From positions 496,001 to 560,000 of the forward strand of contig NZ_SACR01000004.1 of assembly GCF_004016505.1 (NCBI RefSeq): a DNA stretch of 64,000 bases, read 5' to 3'. This DNA is from Rubrivivax rivuli. GTDB lineage: Bacteria > Pseudomonadota > Gammaproteobacteria > Burkholderiales > Burkholderiaceae_C. This document shows, piece after piece, positions 29,425 through 37,140 of this stretch. Position numbers and translations under genes: made by a program. Position 1 is the first letter of the stretch. The number at the start of each line of letters is the position of its first letter. The notes beneath the pieces are model-generated. The model searched no databases. It was not told the DNA's origin and saw nothing but the letters and a program-made list of their open reading frames with translations.

Positions 29425-31059
29425 ATGACCCATGCCTTCGACTGGAGCACCGGCTACGCCAGCCAGCGCTCGCCCGTGTTCGCCCGCAACGTCGTGTCCA
29501 CCTCGCACCCGCTGGCGGCCCAGGCCGGCCTGCGCATGCTGCAGAACGGGGGCAATGCGGTGGACGCCGCCATCGCCACCGCGGCGGTGATGACCATCGT
29601 CGAGCCCTGCAGCAACGGCCTGGGCTCCGACGCCTTCTGCATCCTGTGGGACGGGAAGGCACTGCACGGCCTGAACGCCAGCGGCTGCGCGCCGCAGGGC
29701 TGGACGCCCGAGTACTTCAGGGCCAAGTACGGCGCCGACGCCAAGGCACCGGCCAAGCGCGGCTGGGACAGCGTCACCGTGCCTGGTGCCGTGTCGGCCT
29801 GGGCCGCACTGAGCCAGCGCTTCGGCAAGCTGCCCTTTGCCGACCTGATGGCCCCGGCCATCGAGGTGGCCGAGCGCGGCTACGCGGTGCCCGTCATCGT
29901 GCAGAGCAAGTGGGCCAACGCCGCGGCGTTGCCCGAGATCACCGAGCAGCCGGGCTTTGCCGAAGCCTTCATGCCGCACGGCCGCGCCCCGCACGTCGGC
30001 GAGCTCTTCCAGTTCAAGGAAGCGGCGCGCACGCTGAAGCTGATTGCGCAGACCAAGGGCGAAGCTTTCTACCGCGGCGAGGTGGCCGAAGCCGCCGCGG
30101 CCCACGCCAAGGCGCACGGTGGCGTGATGACGGCCGCCGATTTCGCGGCCTACCAGCCCGAGTGGGTGACGCCCATCTCGCGTGATTACCGCGGCTACAC
30201 CATGCACGAGATCCCGCCGAACGGGCAGGGCATCGCGGCGCTCATCGCGCTGGGCATCCTCGAGAAGTTCGACATGGCCGGCCTGAAGGTGGACAGCGCC
30301 ACCAGCCAGCACCTGCAGATCGAAGCCATGAAGCTGGCCTTCGCCGACGTCTACGCCTACGTGGCCGAGCCGCGCAGCATGCGCCTGAAGCCCGAACAGA
30401 TGCTGGACGATGCCTACCTCGCCAGCCGCGCCAAGCTGATCGACCCGCACAAGGCGCAGGACTTCGGCCCCGGCCACGGCCCCACGGGCGGCACCATCTA
30501 CCTCACGGCGGCCGACGAGAGCGGCATGATGGTCAGCTTCATCCAGAGCAACTACATGGGCTTCGGCTCGGGCATCGTGGTGCCGGGCTATGGCCTGAGC
30601 CTGCAGAACCGCGGCCACGGCTTCACGCTCGACCCCACGCGCGACAACCTGGTGGGCCCGGGCAAGCGGCCCTTCCACACCATCATCCCCGCCTTCCTCA
30701 CCAAGGGCGGCGCGCCGGTGATGAGCTTCGGCATCATGGGTGGCGACATGCAGCCGCAGGCGCACATGCAGACCCTGGTGCGCATGCTTGACTACCGCCA
30801 GCACCCGCAGGCGGCCTGCGACGCACCGCGCTGGCGCTTCTTCGGCGGCACGGTCAACCTGGAGCCGGGCTTCGACGCCGCATCGGCCGACGGCCTGCGC
30901 GCGATGGGCCACCGCATCGCGCCCTTCACCGACAGCTACCAGGACTACGGCGCCGGCCAGTTCATCTGGCGCCTGGACGAAGGGCAGGGCGACGTGAGCG
31001 TGCGCGGTTACGCCGCCGCCAGCGACCCGCGCCGCGACGGCCAGGCCGCGGGCTTCTGA
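29425..31059 (+). CDS. Gamma-glutamyltransferase family protein
   Basis: 544 residues from the ATG at 29425 (MTHAFDWSTGY). The precursor pattern is intact: large-subunit motifs (LQNGGNAVDAAIA, 40-51), the autocleavage nucleophile T357 in GPTGGTIYLTAAD, and NRGHGFTLDP / KRPFHTIIPAF in the small subunit. Gamma-glutamyltransferases self-cleave before this Thr and hydrolyse gamma-glutamyl amides. There is no signal peptide, unlike periplasmic Ggt, so this is a cytoplasmic family member that may act on other N-acyl substrates. Confidence 0.88.
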   Translation: MTHAFDWSTGYASQRSPVFARNVVSTSHPLAAQAGLRMLQNGGNAVDAAIATAAVMTIVEPCSNGLGSDAFCILWDGKALHGLNASGCAPQGWTPEYFRAKYGADAKAPAKRGWDSVTVPGAVSAWAALSQRFGKLPFADLMAPAIEVAERGYAVPVIVQSKWANAAALPEITEQPGFAEAFMPHGRAPHVGELFQFKEAARTLKLIAQTKGEAFYRGEVAEAAAAHAKAHGGVMTAADFAAYQPEWVTPISRDYRGYTMHEIPPNGQGIAALIALGILEKFDMAGLKVDSATSQHLQIEAMKLAFADVYAYVAEPRSMRLKPEQMLDDAYLASRAKLIDPHKAQDFGPGHGPTGGTIYLTAADESGMMVSFIQSNYMGFGSGIVVPGYGLSLQNRGHGFTLDPTRDNLVGPGKRPFHTIIPAFLTKGGAPVMSFGIMGGDMQPQAHMQTLVRMLDYRQHPQAACDAPRWRFFGGTVNLEPGFDAASADGLRAMGHRIAPFTDSYQDYGAGQFIWRLDEGQGDVSVRGYAAASDPRRDGQAAGF

Positions 31060-31074
31060 GCCTGCTGGGCGCCG

Positions 31075-31995
31075 GTGAGCCTCGCGTCGGGCGCCACGGC
31101 GCGTTGGCCCACGGCCGGCCTGCTGCTGGCCGCCGGCGGGGCCATCGCGTTCTCGGCCAAGGCCATCATCGTCAAGCTGGCCTACCGGCATGGCGTGGAC
31201 GCGGTCACGCTCATCATGTACCGCATGCTGTTCGCGATGCCGCTGTTCGCCGGGCTGGCCTGGTGGGCCGGCCGCGGCAAGCCGCCGCTGACGAAGCGTG
31301 ACCTGCTCGTCGTCAGCGGCCTGGGCTTCAGCGGCTACTACCTCGCGAGCTTTCTCGATTTCGCGGGGCTGCAGTACATCAGCGCCAGCCTGGAGCGGCT
31401 GATCCTCTATCTCAACCCGACGCTGGTGCTGCTGTTCGGCGTGCTCTTCTTCGGCCAGCGGGTGCAGCGTGCGCAACTGCTGGCGATGGCGGTCAGCTAC
31501 GCGGGCGTGCTGCTGGTCTTCGGGCACGAGGTGACCATCACCGGCCCGCACACGGTGCTGGGCGCGGCGCTGGTCTTCGGCAGCGCGGTGAGCTATGCCG
31601 TCTACCTGGTCTACAGCGGGCAGGAAGTGAAGCGCCTGGGCGCGCTGCGGCTCACCGGCTGGGCCACGCTGGTGGCTTGCGGGCTGTGCCTGCTGCAGTT
31701 CGTGCTGCTGCGGCCGCTGAGTGCGGCCCTGGTGGCGCCCGAGGTGCTTGCCTTGAGCCTGCTCAACGCCACGCTGTGCACCTTCGCACCGGTGGTGATG
31801 GTGATGCTGGCCATCGAGCGCGTGGGCGCCACGCTGGCGGCGCAGGTGGGCATGATCGGCCCCTTGTCGACCGTGCGGATGGGGGTGTTCATCCTCGGCG
31901 AGCCGATGAACCTTTGGATCGTGGCCGGCACCGTGCTGGTCTTGCTGGGGGTGGGCCTGCTGGCCCGCGCCCGTAACCCTGTTGAAGAGGCTTGA
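31075..31995 (+). CDS. DMT-family (EamA) transporter
   Basis: 306 residues starting at a GTG (31075), with ten hydrophobic helices in two EamA repeats (about 12-140 and 155-300). EamA proteins export amino acids, nucleobases or other small metabolites; the substrate here is unknown. The gene lies 15 bases after the gamma-glutamyltransferase gene and 5 bases before the SDR gene, so all three may be cotranscribed. Confidence 0.85.
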   Translation: MSLASGATARWPTAGLLLAAGGAIAFSAKAIIVKLAYRHGVDAVTLIMYRMLFAMPLFAGLAWWAGRGKPPLTKRDLLVVSGLGFSGYYLASFLDFAGLQYISASLERLILYLNPTLVLLFGVLFFGQRVQRAQLLAMAVSYAGVLLVFGHEVTITGPHTVLGAALVFGSAVSYAVYLVYSGQEVKRLGALRLTGWATLVACGLCLLQFVLLRPLSAALVAPEVLALSLLNATLCTFAPVVMVMLAIERVGATLAAQVGMIGPLSTVRMGVFILGEPMNLWIVAGTVLVLLGVGLLARARNPVEEA

Positions 31996-32000
31996 AGACC

Positions 32001-32789
32001 ATGGACTTGGGCATTGCAGGCAAGTGGGCGCTGGTGTGCGCCGCGAGCAAGGGCTTGGGCAAGGGCTGCGCCGCGGCCCTGGTGAAAGAGGGCGTGAACG
32101 TCGTCATCACCGCGCGCGGCGCCGAGGCGCTGGAAGCCACCGCGGCCGAACTGCGCGCGCTGAACCCGGCCGTGCAGGTGCTCGCCGTGGCCGGCGACAT
32201 CACCACGCCCGTGGGGCGCGCCGCAGCGCTGGCGGCCTGCCCGCAGGTGGACATCCTGATCAACAACGCCGGCGGCCCGCCGCCCGGTGACTTCCGCGAC
32301 TGGGACCGCGAAGCCTGGCTGAAGGCGCTGGACGCGAACATGCTCACGCCCATCGAACTCATCAAGACCGTGGTCGATGGCATGGCCGAGCGTGGTTTCG
32401 GCCGCATCGTCAACATCACCAGCGGCGCGGTGAAGGCGCCCATCGACATCCTGGGCCTGAGCAACGGCGCGCGTTCGGGGCTGACGGGTTTCGTTGCCGG
32501 CCTGGCGCGCCAGCCCAAGCTGGCGGGGCGCAACGTGACGATCAACAACCTGCTGCCTGGCGCCTTCGACACCGACCGCCTCAAGACCACGCTGGCCGGT
32601 GCGGCCGCCAAGACCGGCCAGCCCATCGAGGCCGTGGCCGAAGCGCGCAAGCAGCAATCGCCGGCGCGCCGCTTCGGCACGGCCGAGGAGTTCGGCGCCT
32701 ACTGCGCCTTCCTGTGCAGCGCGCATGCGGGGTTCGTCGTCGGGCAGAACCTGCTCACCGACGGCGGCGCCTACGGCGGCACGTTCTAG
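32001..32789 (+). CDS. SDR-fold protein lacking the catalytic Tyr and Lys
   Basis: 262 residues. The fold is that of short-chain dehydrogenases (cofactor loop AASKGLGKG at 14-22, NNAGG at 88-92, ITSG at 139-142), but the active site is altered. Thirteen residues after the catalytic-Ser position S141, where Tyr is expected, is S154, and four later the Lys is R158 (LSNGARSG). The cofactor glycine motif also lacks the initial TG. It may still bind NAD(P) but the standard proton-relay mechanism cannot operate. The stop codon shares a CTAG with the stop of the convergent gene. Confidence 0.85.
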   Translation: MDLGIAGKWALVCAASKGLGKGCAAALVKEGVNVVITARGAEALEATAAELRALNPAVQVLAVAGDITTPVGRAAALAACPQVDILINNAGGPPPGDFRDWDREAWLKALDANMLTPIELIKTVVDGMAERGFGRIVNITSGAVKAPIDILGLSNGARSGLTGFVAGLARQPKLAGRNVTINNLLPGAFDTDRLKTTLAGAAAKTGQPIEAVAEARKQQSPARRFGTAEEFGAYCAFLCSAHAGFVVGQNLLTDGGAYGGTF

Positions 32790-33724
32790 TGCTTCGGGGC
32801 GCCGCGGCTCGACACCGCGATGCCCGCGACGATGAGCGCGAAGGCCAGCGCGTGGAAAGGCTGCGGGCGCGTGTCCAGCAGCAGCGTGGACAGCAAGGCC
32901 GCGAACAGCGGCGTGAGGTTGCCGAAGAAGGCCGCCAGCGCCGGGCCCCCCTGCGCCACGGCCAGGCCCCAGGCACGGTAAGCCAGCACCGAGGCGCCCA
33001 CCGATACGTACACCGTGGCCGCCAGCAGCGGCCAGCCCCACTGCACGGGCACGGCCTGAAGACCTGGCCAACCCTGCTCGACACCGGCGAAGGCCGCTGC
33101 CAGCGGCAGGCCGAACAGCACCTGCAGCAGCAGCAGGCCTGCCCAGCCCCAGCCCTCGTCGGCGCGCGGGCGTGCGTCGCCCTGCATGTGGGCCGGCGGC
33201 CGCGCCAGCAGCCAGCTGTAGACGGCCCAGCCGATGGCCGCGGCCAGCACGAGCAGGTCACCCGCCACAAACTGCACCTGCAACAGCACCGCCGGCGAAC
33301 CGCGGCCCAGCACCACCAGCACGCCGCTCAAGCCCAGCGCCGCGCCCAGCAGCTGGCGCAGGCGCGGCTTCTCGCCGAAGAACAGCGCGCCCACGGCCAG
33401 CATCCACACCGGTGTGCTGCTGGCCACCAGCGTCACGTTCAGCGGCGTGGAGGTCACCAGCGCCGCGTACTGCAGCGCGTTGTACAGGCCCACGCTCAGC
33501 GAGCCGATGGCCAGCAGGTAGCCCCAGCGCTGCGTGATGCGCGAGGCCGGCCGCAGCGCCCGCCAGGCCAGCGGCAACAGCAGCGCCAGCGCCATCAGCC
33601 AGCGCAGCAGGTTGAAGGTGAGCGGCGGCACCAGGTCCACCACCAGGCGGCCGACGATGGCGTTGCCGGCCCACATCAGCGGCGGCAGCGTCATCAGCAG
33701 GGCCAGGCGGGGCGTCAGCGCCAT
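32786..33724 (-). CDS. DMT-family (EamA) transporter
   Basis: 312 residues from the ATG at 33724 (MALTPRLALLM), with ten hydrophobic helices in two EamA repeats. It is distinct from the EamA protein at 31075 and points the other way. Substrate unknown. The stop (TAG on the minus strand) overlaps the SDR stop. The gene lies 28 bases after the DUF2007 gene and is probably cotranscribed with it. Confidence 0.85.
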   Translation of the reverse strand: MALTPRLALLMTLPPLMWAGNAIVGRLVVDLVPPLTFNLLRWLMALALLLPLAWRALRPASRITQRWGYLLAIGSLSVGLYNALQYAALVTSTPLNVTLVASSTPVWMLAVGALFFGEKPRLRQLLGAALGLSGVLVVLGRGSPAVLLQVQFVAGDLLVLAAAIGWAVYSWLLARPPAHMQGDARPRADEGWGWAGLLLLQVLFGLPLAAAFAGVEQGWPGLQAVPVQWGWPLLAATVYVSVGASVLAYRAWGLAVAQGGPALAAFFGNLTPLFAALLSTLLLDTRPQPFHALAFALIVAGIAVSSRGAPKH

Positions 33725-33752
33725 GGCTGCGCCTGACTTGGCGTGCGGCACC

Positions 33753-34064
33753 TCATGCGCTGGCCGGGCGCCAGGCGCCGCAGTTCCAGCATTGCTCGAA
33801 GGGCCCCTCGACGATCTCGTCACAGGCTTCGCAGTGCCAGCGCTGCTCGGGTGCGGCCTGCCAGGCGGCCATCAGCGCGAGGGCGGGCGCGTGGTGGTGG
33901 TCGTCGTCCACCCACACCTCGGGCAGGCACTGGTCGGGCGGCAGTTCGCCGGCGATGCCGCTGGTGTAGGCGCGCTGCACACGCGCCGGAAAGCCGGCGC
34001 CGCTGATCTGGTCGGCCCACAGCGTGGCCAGCAGCAGGTTCGGGGCTTGGAGCAGGCGCTTCAT
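33753..34064 (-). CDS. DUF2007-type protein with zinc ribbon
   Basis: 103 residues from the ATG at 34064. The N-terminal part (KRLLQAPNLLLATLWADQISGAGFPARV) matches the DUF2007 ferredoxin-like 'putative signal transducing' domain. The C-terminus has a zinc ribbon with C78-x2-C81 and C92-x2-C95. Function unknown. The longer open frame upstream is non-homologous. Confidence 0.8.
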   Translation of the reverse strand: MKRLLQAPNLLLATLWADQISGAGFPARVQRAYTSGIAGELPPDQCLPEVWVDDDHHHAPALALMAAWQAAPEQRWHCEACDEIVEGPFEQCWNCGAWRPASA

Positions 34065-34192
34065 CGGTCGGGCGATGTTGCCATGCGGGCGTGAAAGCCG
34101 CGGTCTGCGCCGGCTGCGGTGATGGCTTACGCTCACGGCCCCAAGAAGCACCCGGCAGCCGTTGCCATCCGCCATCCCCCGAGGAGACTTCC

Positions 34193-35176
34193 GTGTCGCG
34201 AGCCATCCAGATCACCGCCTACGGCGGACCCGAGCAATTGAAACTCGCCGAGTTGCCTGTCGGTGAACCCGGGCCCGGTGAGATCCGCATCCGGCACGTG
34301 GCCTGCGGCCTGAACTTCATCGACGTCTACCAGCGCACCGGCCTCTACGCCAACCCGCTGCCGCTGACGCTGGGCATGGAAGGCGCCGGCATCGTGGAGG
34401 CCGTGGGCGAAGGCGTCACGCACCTGCGCGTGGGCGACCGCGCGGCCTACGCCAGCCAGCCGCCCGGTGCCTACTGCGAGCGCCGCGTGATGCCGGCCAA
34501 GTGCGTGGTGCAGCTGCCCGAAGGCATCGCCTTCGACACCGCCGCCGGCATGATGCTCAAGGGCCTGACGGCGCAATACCTGCTGAACAAGACGCGGCCG
34601 GTGGAAGGCCTGGAGCCCGGTGATTTCGTGCTCTTCCACGCGGCTGCCGGCGGCGTGGGCCTGATCGCCTGCCAATGGGCGAAGGCCCTGGGCCTGCAGC
34701 TCATCGGCACTGCGGGCAGCGCCGCCAAGTGCCAGCTGGCGCTGGAACACGGCGCGGCGCACGCCATCGACTACAGCCGCGAAGACTTCGTCGCGCGCGT
34801 GAAGGAGATCACCGGCGGCAAGGGCGTGAAGGTGGTCTACGACTCGGTGGGCAAGGACACCTTCGAGAAGAGCCTGGACTGCCTGCGCCCCTTCGGCCTG
34901 ATGGCCTGCTTCGGCAACGCCAGCGGCCCCGTGCCGCCGTTCTACCCGGGCAACCTGGGCCCGAAGGGCAGCCTCTACCTCACGCGCCAGACCCTGTTCA
35001 CGCACATCGCCACGCGCGAAAGCACGCAAAAAATGGCCGACGACCTCTTCGGCATGGTGCTGGCCGGGAAGGTGAAGATCCGCATCGACCAGCGCTACCC
35101 GCTGGCCGAAGCCGCCACCGCGCACCGCGAACTGGAAGCCCGCAAGACCACCGGTTCGACCGTTCTGGTCCCGTGA
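34193..35176 (+). CDS. qorA: NADPH:quinone oxidoreductase
   Basis: 327 residues, equal to E. coli QorA. It starts at GTG 34193 with GAGGAGA just upstream. The GroES-like domain (LNFIDVYQRTGLY, LGMEGAGIVE) and NADPH Rossmann motif (FHAAAGGVGLIACQWAK) are intact, with no zinc ligands. It carries out one-electron reduction of quinones. The gene is divergent from the DUF2007 gene and converges on ppiC. Confidence 0.92.
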   Translation: MSRAIQITAYGGPEQLKLAELPVGEPGPGEIRIRHVACGLNFIDVYQRTGLYANPLPLTLGMEGAGIVEAVGEGVTHLRVGDRAAYASQPPGAYCERRVMPAKCVVQLPEGIAFDTAAGMMLKGLTAQYLLNKTRPVEGLEPGDFVLFHAAAGGVGLIACQWAKALGLQLIGTAGSAAKCQLALEHGAAHAIDYSREDFVARVKEITGGKGVKVVYDSVGKDTFEKSLDCLRPFGLMACFGNASGPVPPFYPGNLGPKGSLYLTRQTLFTHIATRESTQKMADDLFGMVLAGKVKIRIDQRYPLAEAATAHRELEARKTTGSTVLVP

Positions 35177-35182
35177 ACGAAA

Positions 35183-35203
35183 ACCGGCCCGCAGGGGGCC
35201 GGT
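35183..35203. terminator. Hairpin after qorA
   Basis: ACCGGCCC (35183-35190) and GGGCCGGT (35196-35203) form an 8-bp stem with loop GCAGG, starting 6 bases after the qorA stop. No U tract on the plus strand; on the minus strand it is followed by TTTTCG. Confidence 0.5.
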
Positions 35204-35205
35204 CC

Positions 35206-35315
35206 ATCAAGCCACTTGCGCGGAACCGGCTCAGCCGGGCCGCTGCAAGAGCCCCAGGGTCTGAAGGACCCTTGCAGGGCCCTGGGGGTGGCGAACGCAG
35301 TGAGCCTGGGGGCTC
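35206..35315 (-). repeat. Structured two-hairpin intergenic repeat, copy C
   Basis: On the minus strand this begins 3 bases after the ppiC stop. It holds hairpin 1 (GAGCCCC with GGGGCTC, 35249-35255 and 35309-35315 on plus) and hairpin 2 with basal helix CTTGC/GCAAG, bulged A, GCGG/CCGC, C versus TT, CCGGC/GCCGG and loop TGA on minus. Compared with copies A and B, the interior of hairpin 1 is enlarged by an extra stem (AGGGTC/GACCCT, 35256-35272). Confidence 0.8.
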
Positions 35316-35318
35316 ACA

Positions 35319-36131
35319 TCACTGACTGAACTTGTAGTCTGTCTTGGCTTTGCTGCGGAGCGATTCCTGGTACTGCTGCAACTTCTGCTGCTCCATGCGC
35401 TGCTTGAGCTGGGCCTTCACTTCGTCGAAGGCCGGGAAGCTCGCTTCGCGCGTGTCTTCGAGGCGGATGATGTGGAAGCCGAACTGGCTCTTCACGGGCG
35501 TGTCGGTCATCTCGCCCTTCTTCAGCTTCTGCAGCGCGCCGCCGAACTCAGGCACGTAGCTCTCGGGCTTGGCGAAGTCGAGGTCGCCGCCTTGCTCGGC
35601 CGAGCCGGTGTCCTTGCTCTTGGCCTTGGCCAGGTCTTCGAACTTGGCGCCGCCCTTGATCTGTGCGATCAGCGCCTTGGCCTCGTCTTCCTTCTCCACC
35701 AGGATGTGGCGGGCGCGGTACTCGGTGCCGGTGGACGCGGCCTTGAACTTCTCGTACTCGGCCTTGGCGGCTTCGTCGCTGATGGGGTTCTTCTTGCGGT
35801 AATCCTCGAAGAGCTCGCGGATCAGCAGGCTCTCGCGCGCCAGCGCCATCTGCGCGGCGAACTCGGGGCTGGCGGCCAGGCCCTTGCGGGCGGCTTCCTG
35901 CGTGAAGATCTCGCGCAGCACCACCTGGTCACGGGCCTGGGCCTGCAACTCGGGCGTGAGCTGCTGGCCAGCGCGCTGGGCCTGCTGCAGCAGGGTGTCG
36001 ACACGCGCCTTGGGCACGGCCTTGCCGTTGACGGTGGCGATGTTCTGCGCCTGCGCGGCCAGCGGCGCGGCGGCGGCCAGGGCGAGGCTCAGGATCAGGG
36101 CCGCGCGCGCGGCAGGGGTCTTCGACTTCAT
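35319..36131 (-). CDS. Periplasmic parvulin-type peptidyl-prolyl isomerase
   Basis: 270 residues from the ATG at 36131. A Sec signal peptide (1-28, MKSKTPAARAALILSLALAA...AQA) is followed by a helical SurA/PrsA-like N-terminal region and one rotamase domain (about 140-235: YRARHILVEKEDEA, FGFHIIRLEDTR). It folds exported proteins by cis-trans proline isomerisation. It is the last gene after msrB and bolA; the 91-base gap to bolA is the largest in the group. Confidence 0.92.
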   Translation of the reverse strand: MKSKTPAARAALILSLALAAAAPLAAQAQNIATVNGKAVPKARVDTLLQQAQRAGQQLTPELQAQARDQVVLREIFTQEAARKGLAASPEFAAQMALARESLLIRELFEDYRKKNPISDEAAKAEYEKFKAASTGTEYRARHILVEKEDEAKALIAQIKGGAKFEDLAKAKSKDTGSAEQGGDLDFAKPESYVPEFGGALQKLKKGEMTDTPVKSQFGFHIIRLEDTREASFPAFDEVKAQLKQRMEQQKLQQYQESLRSKAKTDYKFSQ

Positions 36132-36222
36132 GGACGGAGGAACTTTCGAGGTGGTGCCACCGACCAGGGCGGCGATGCGAGGAGGTTCGCGCTTGGAGCG
36201 CGGGCACGGCGAAGAAGTTTCT

Positions 36223-36483
36223 TCAAGCCTCGCCGGGGGCCTTGGCGACGATGGCCAGGGCATGCACGCCCTGGGCCGCCAAAGGGCCGAGGGCATCATA
36301 CACAAGGCGATGTCGCGCCACGCGGGCCAGCCCGGCGAAGCGCGCGCTGCTGATCTGCACGCTGAAGTGGCGCCCCTCGCGCGCGCCGGCATGGCCGGCG
36401 TGCAGGTGGCTGTCGTCCTGCACCTGCAGCGTGGTGGGCTGCAGTGCAGCCTGCAGGCGGGCGTGGATCTCGTCGGCGGTCAT
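36223..36483 (-). CDS. bolA: BolA family protein
   Basis: 86 residues with the BolA fold: MTADEIHARLQAAL at the start, a DDSHLHAGH loop carrying the conserved His residues, RHFSVQISSARFAG, and RHRLVYDALGPLAAQGVHAL. BolA proteins cooperate with monothiol glutaredoxins in iron-sulfur handling and stress responses. The ATG at 36483 lies 4 bases after the msrB stop, so the two are coupled. Confidence 0.93.
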   Translation of the reverse strand: MTADEIHARLQAALQPTTLQVQDDSHLHAGHAGAREGRHFSVQISSARFAGLARVARHRLVYDALGPLAAQGVHALAIVAKAPGEA

Positions 36484-36487
36484 GGCT

Positions 36488-36946
36488 TCAGGCGTCCTGC
36501 TTGCCGCCGGCCGCATCGTCGGTGGCCGGCTTGAAATCGATGGCTGCCGAGTTGATGCAGAAGCGCTCGCCGGTGGGCTCGGGGCCGTCTTCGAAGACGT
36601 GGCCCAGGTGGCTGCCGCAGTTGTGGCAGCGCACTTCCACGCGCACCATGCCGTGGCTGGTGTCGACCACGCGCTCCACCACCTCGCTGTTGATGGGCTG
36701 CCAGTAGCTTGGCCAGCCGCAGCCGGCATCGAACTTGGTGCCGCTCTCGAACAGCGGCGTGCCGCAGCCCACGCAGTTGTAGCGGCCGTCGTCGAAGTGG
36801 TCCCAGTACTTGCCGGTGAAGGCGCGCTCGGTGGCGGCATGGCGTGCCACGCGGTACTGCATGGGGTCGAGCTCGGCGCGCCATTGCTCGTCAGTCTTGC
36901 GCACGGGGTAGCGCGGGTCGTCGTGGTCGTGGGGGTGTTGGGCCAT
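36488..36946 (-). CDS. msrB: Peptide-methionine (R)-S-oxide reductase MsrB
   Basis: 152 residues from the ATG at 36946 ([10 protein letters not shown]). The zinc site C58-x2-C61 and C107-x2-C110 is intact; the catalytic Cys is C130 in [11 protein letters not shown] and the likely resolving Cys is C76 in GCGWPS. It repairs oxidised methionine in proteins with thioredoxin as reductant, and is cytoplasmic (no signal). It heads the msrB-bolA-ppiC cluster. Confidence 0.95.
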   Translation of the reverse strand: MAQHPHDHDDPRYPVRKTDEQWRAELDPMQYRVARHAATERAFTGKYWDHFDDGRYNCVGCGTPLFESGTKFDAGCGWPSYWQPINSEVVERVVDTSHGMVRVEVRCHNCGSHLGHVFEDGPEPTGERFCINSAAIDFKPATDDAAGGKQDA

Positions 36947-36995
36947 GGTCTCAGGCAGTGAAGTGGCGCGGGCGTGGGCCCCGCTGGATGGCTGC

Positions 36996-37001
36996 ATTGT
37001 C
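36996..37001 (-). promoter_or_regulatory. Candidate -10 box for msrB-bolA-ppiC
   Basis: On the minus strand CAGGGGACAATGC includes GACAAT, 49 bases before the msrB ATG. It shares 11 identical bases with the region ahead of the CxxC/HiPIP pair (1351-1361). The -35 is not obvious. Confidence 0.3.
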
Positions 37002-37039
37002 CCCTGCGCGCACCGGCAAGAGGCGCGTGCGGGCATGCG

Positions 37040-37059
37040 CTTGTCGCTGTGGCGACAAG
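37040..37059. promoter_or_regulatory. Inverted repeat, candidate operator of the Liv operon
   Basis: CTTGTCGC-TGTG-GCGACAAG: a perfect 8-bp inverted repeat with a 4-base spacer in the msrB/binding-protein divergent region. A near-identical repeat, CTTGTCGCTGCTGCGACATG, lies at 42453-42472 upstream of the acyl-CoA degradation cluster. The symmetry and 12-base centre-to-centre spacing of half-sites fit a dimeric regulator. Confidence 0.5.
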
Positions 37060-37140
37060 CCCGTTCGGGGTAGTCCCTGAGGGCTGGGGACATGCAGTTC
37101 AGCTACCTTCCATGTGTTCTGCGGTTCACCAGGAGACAAC

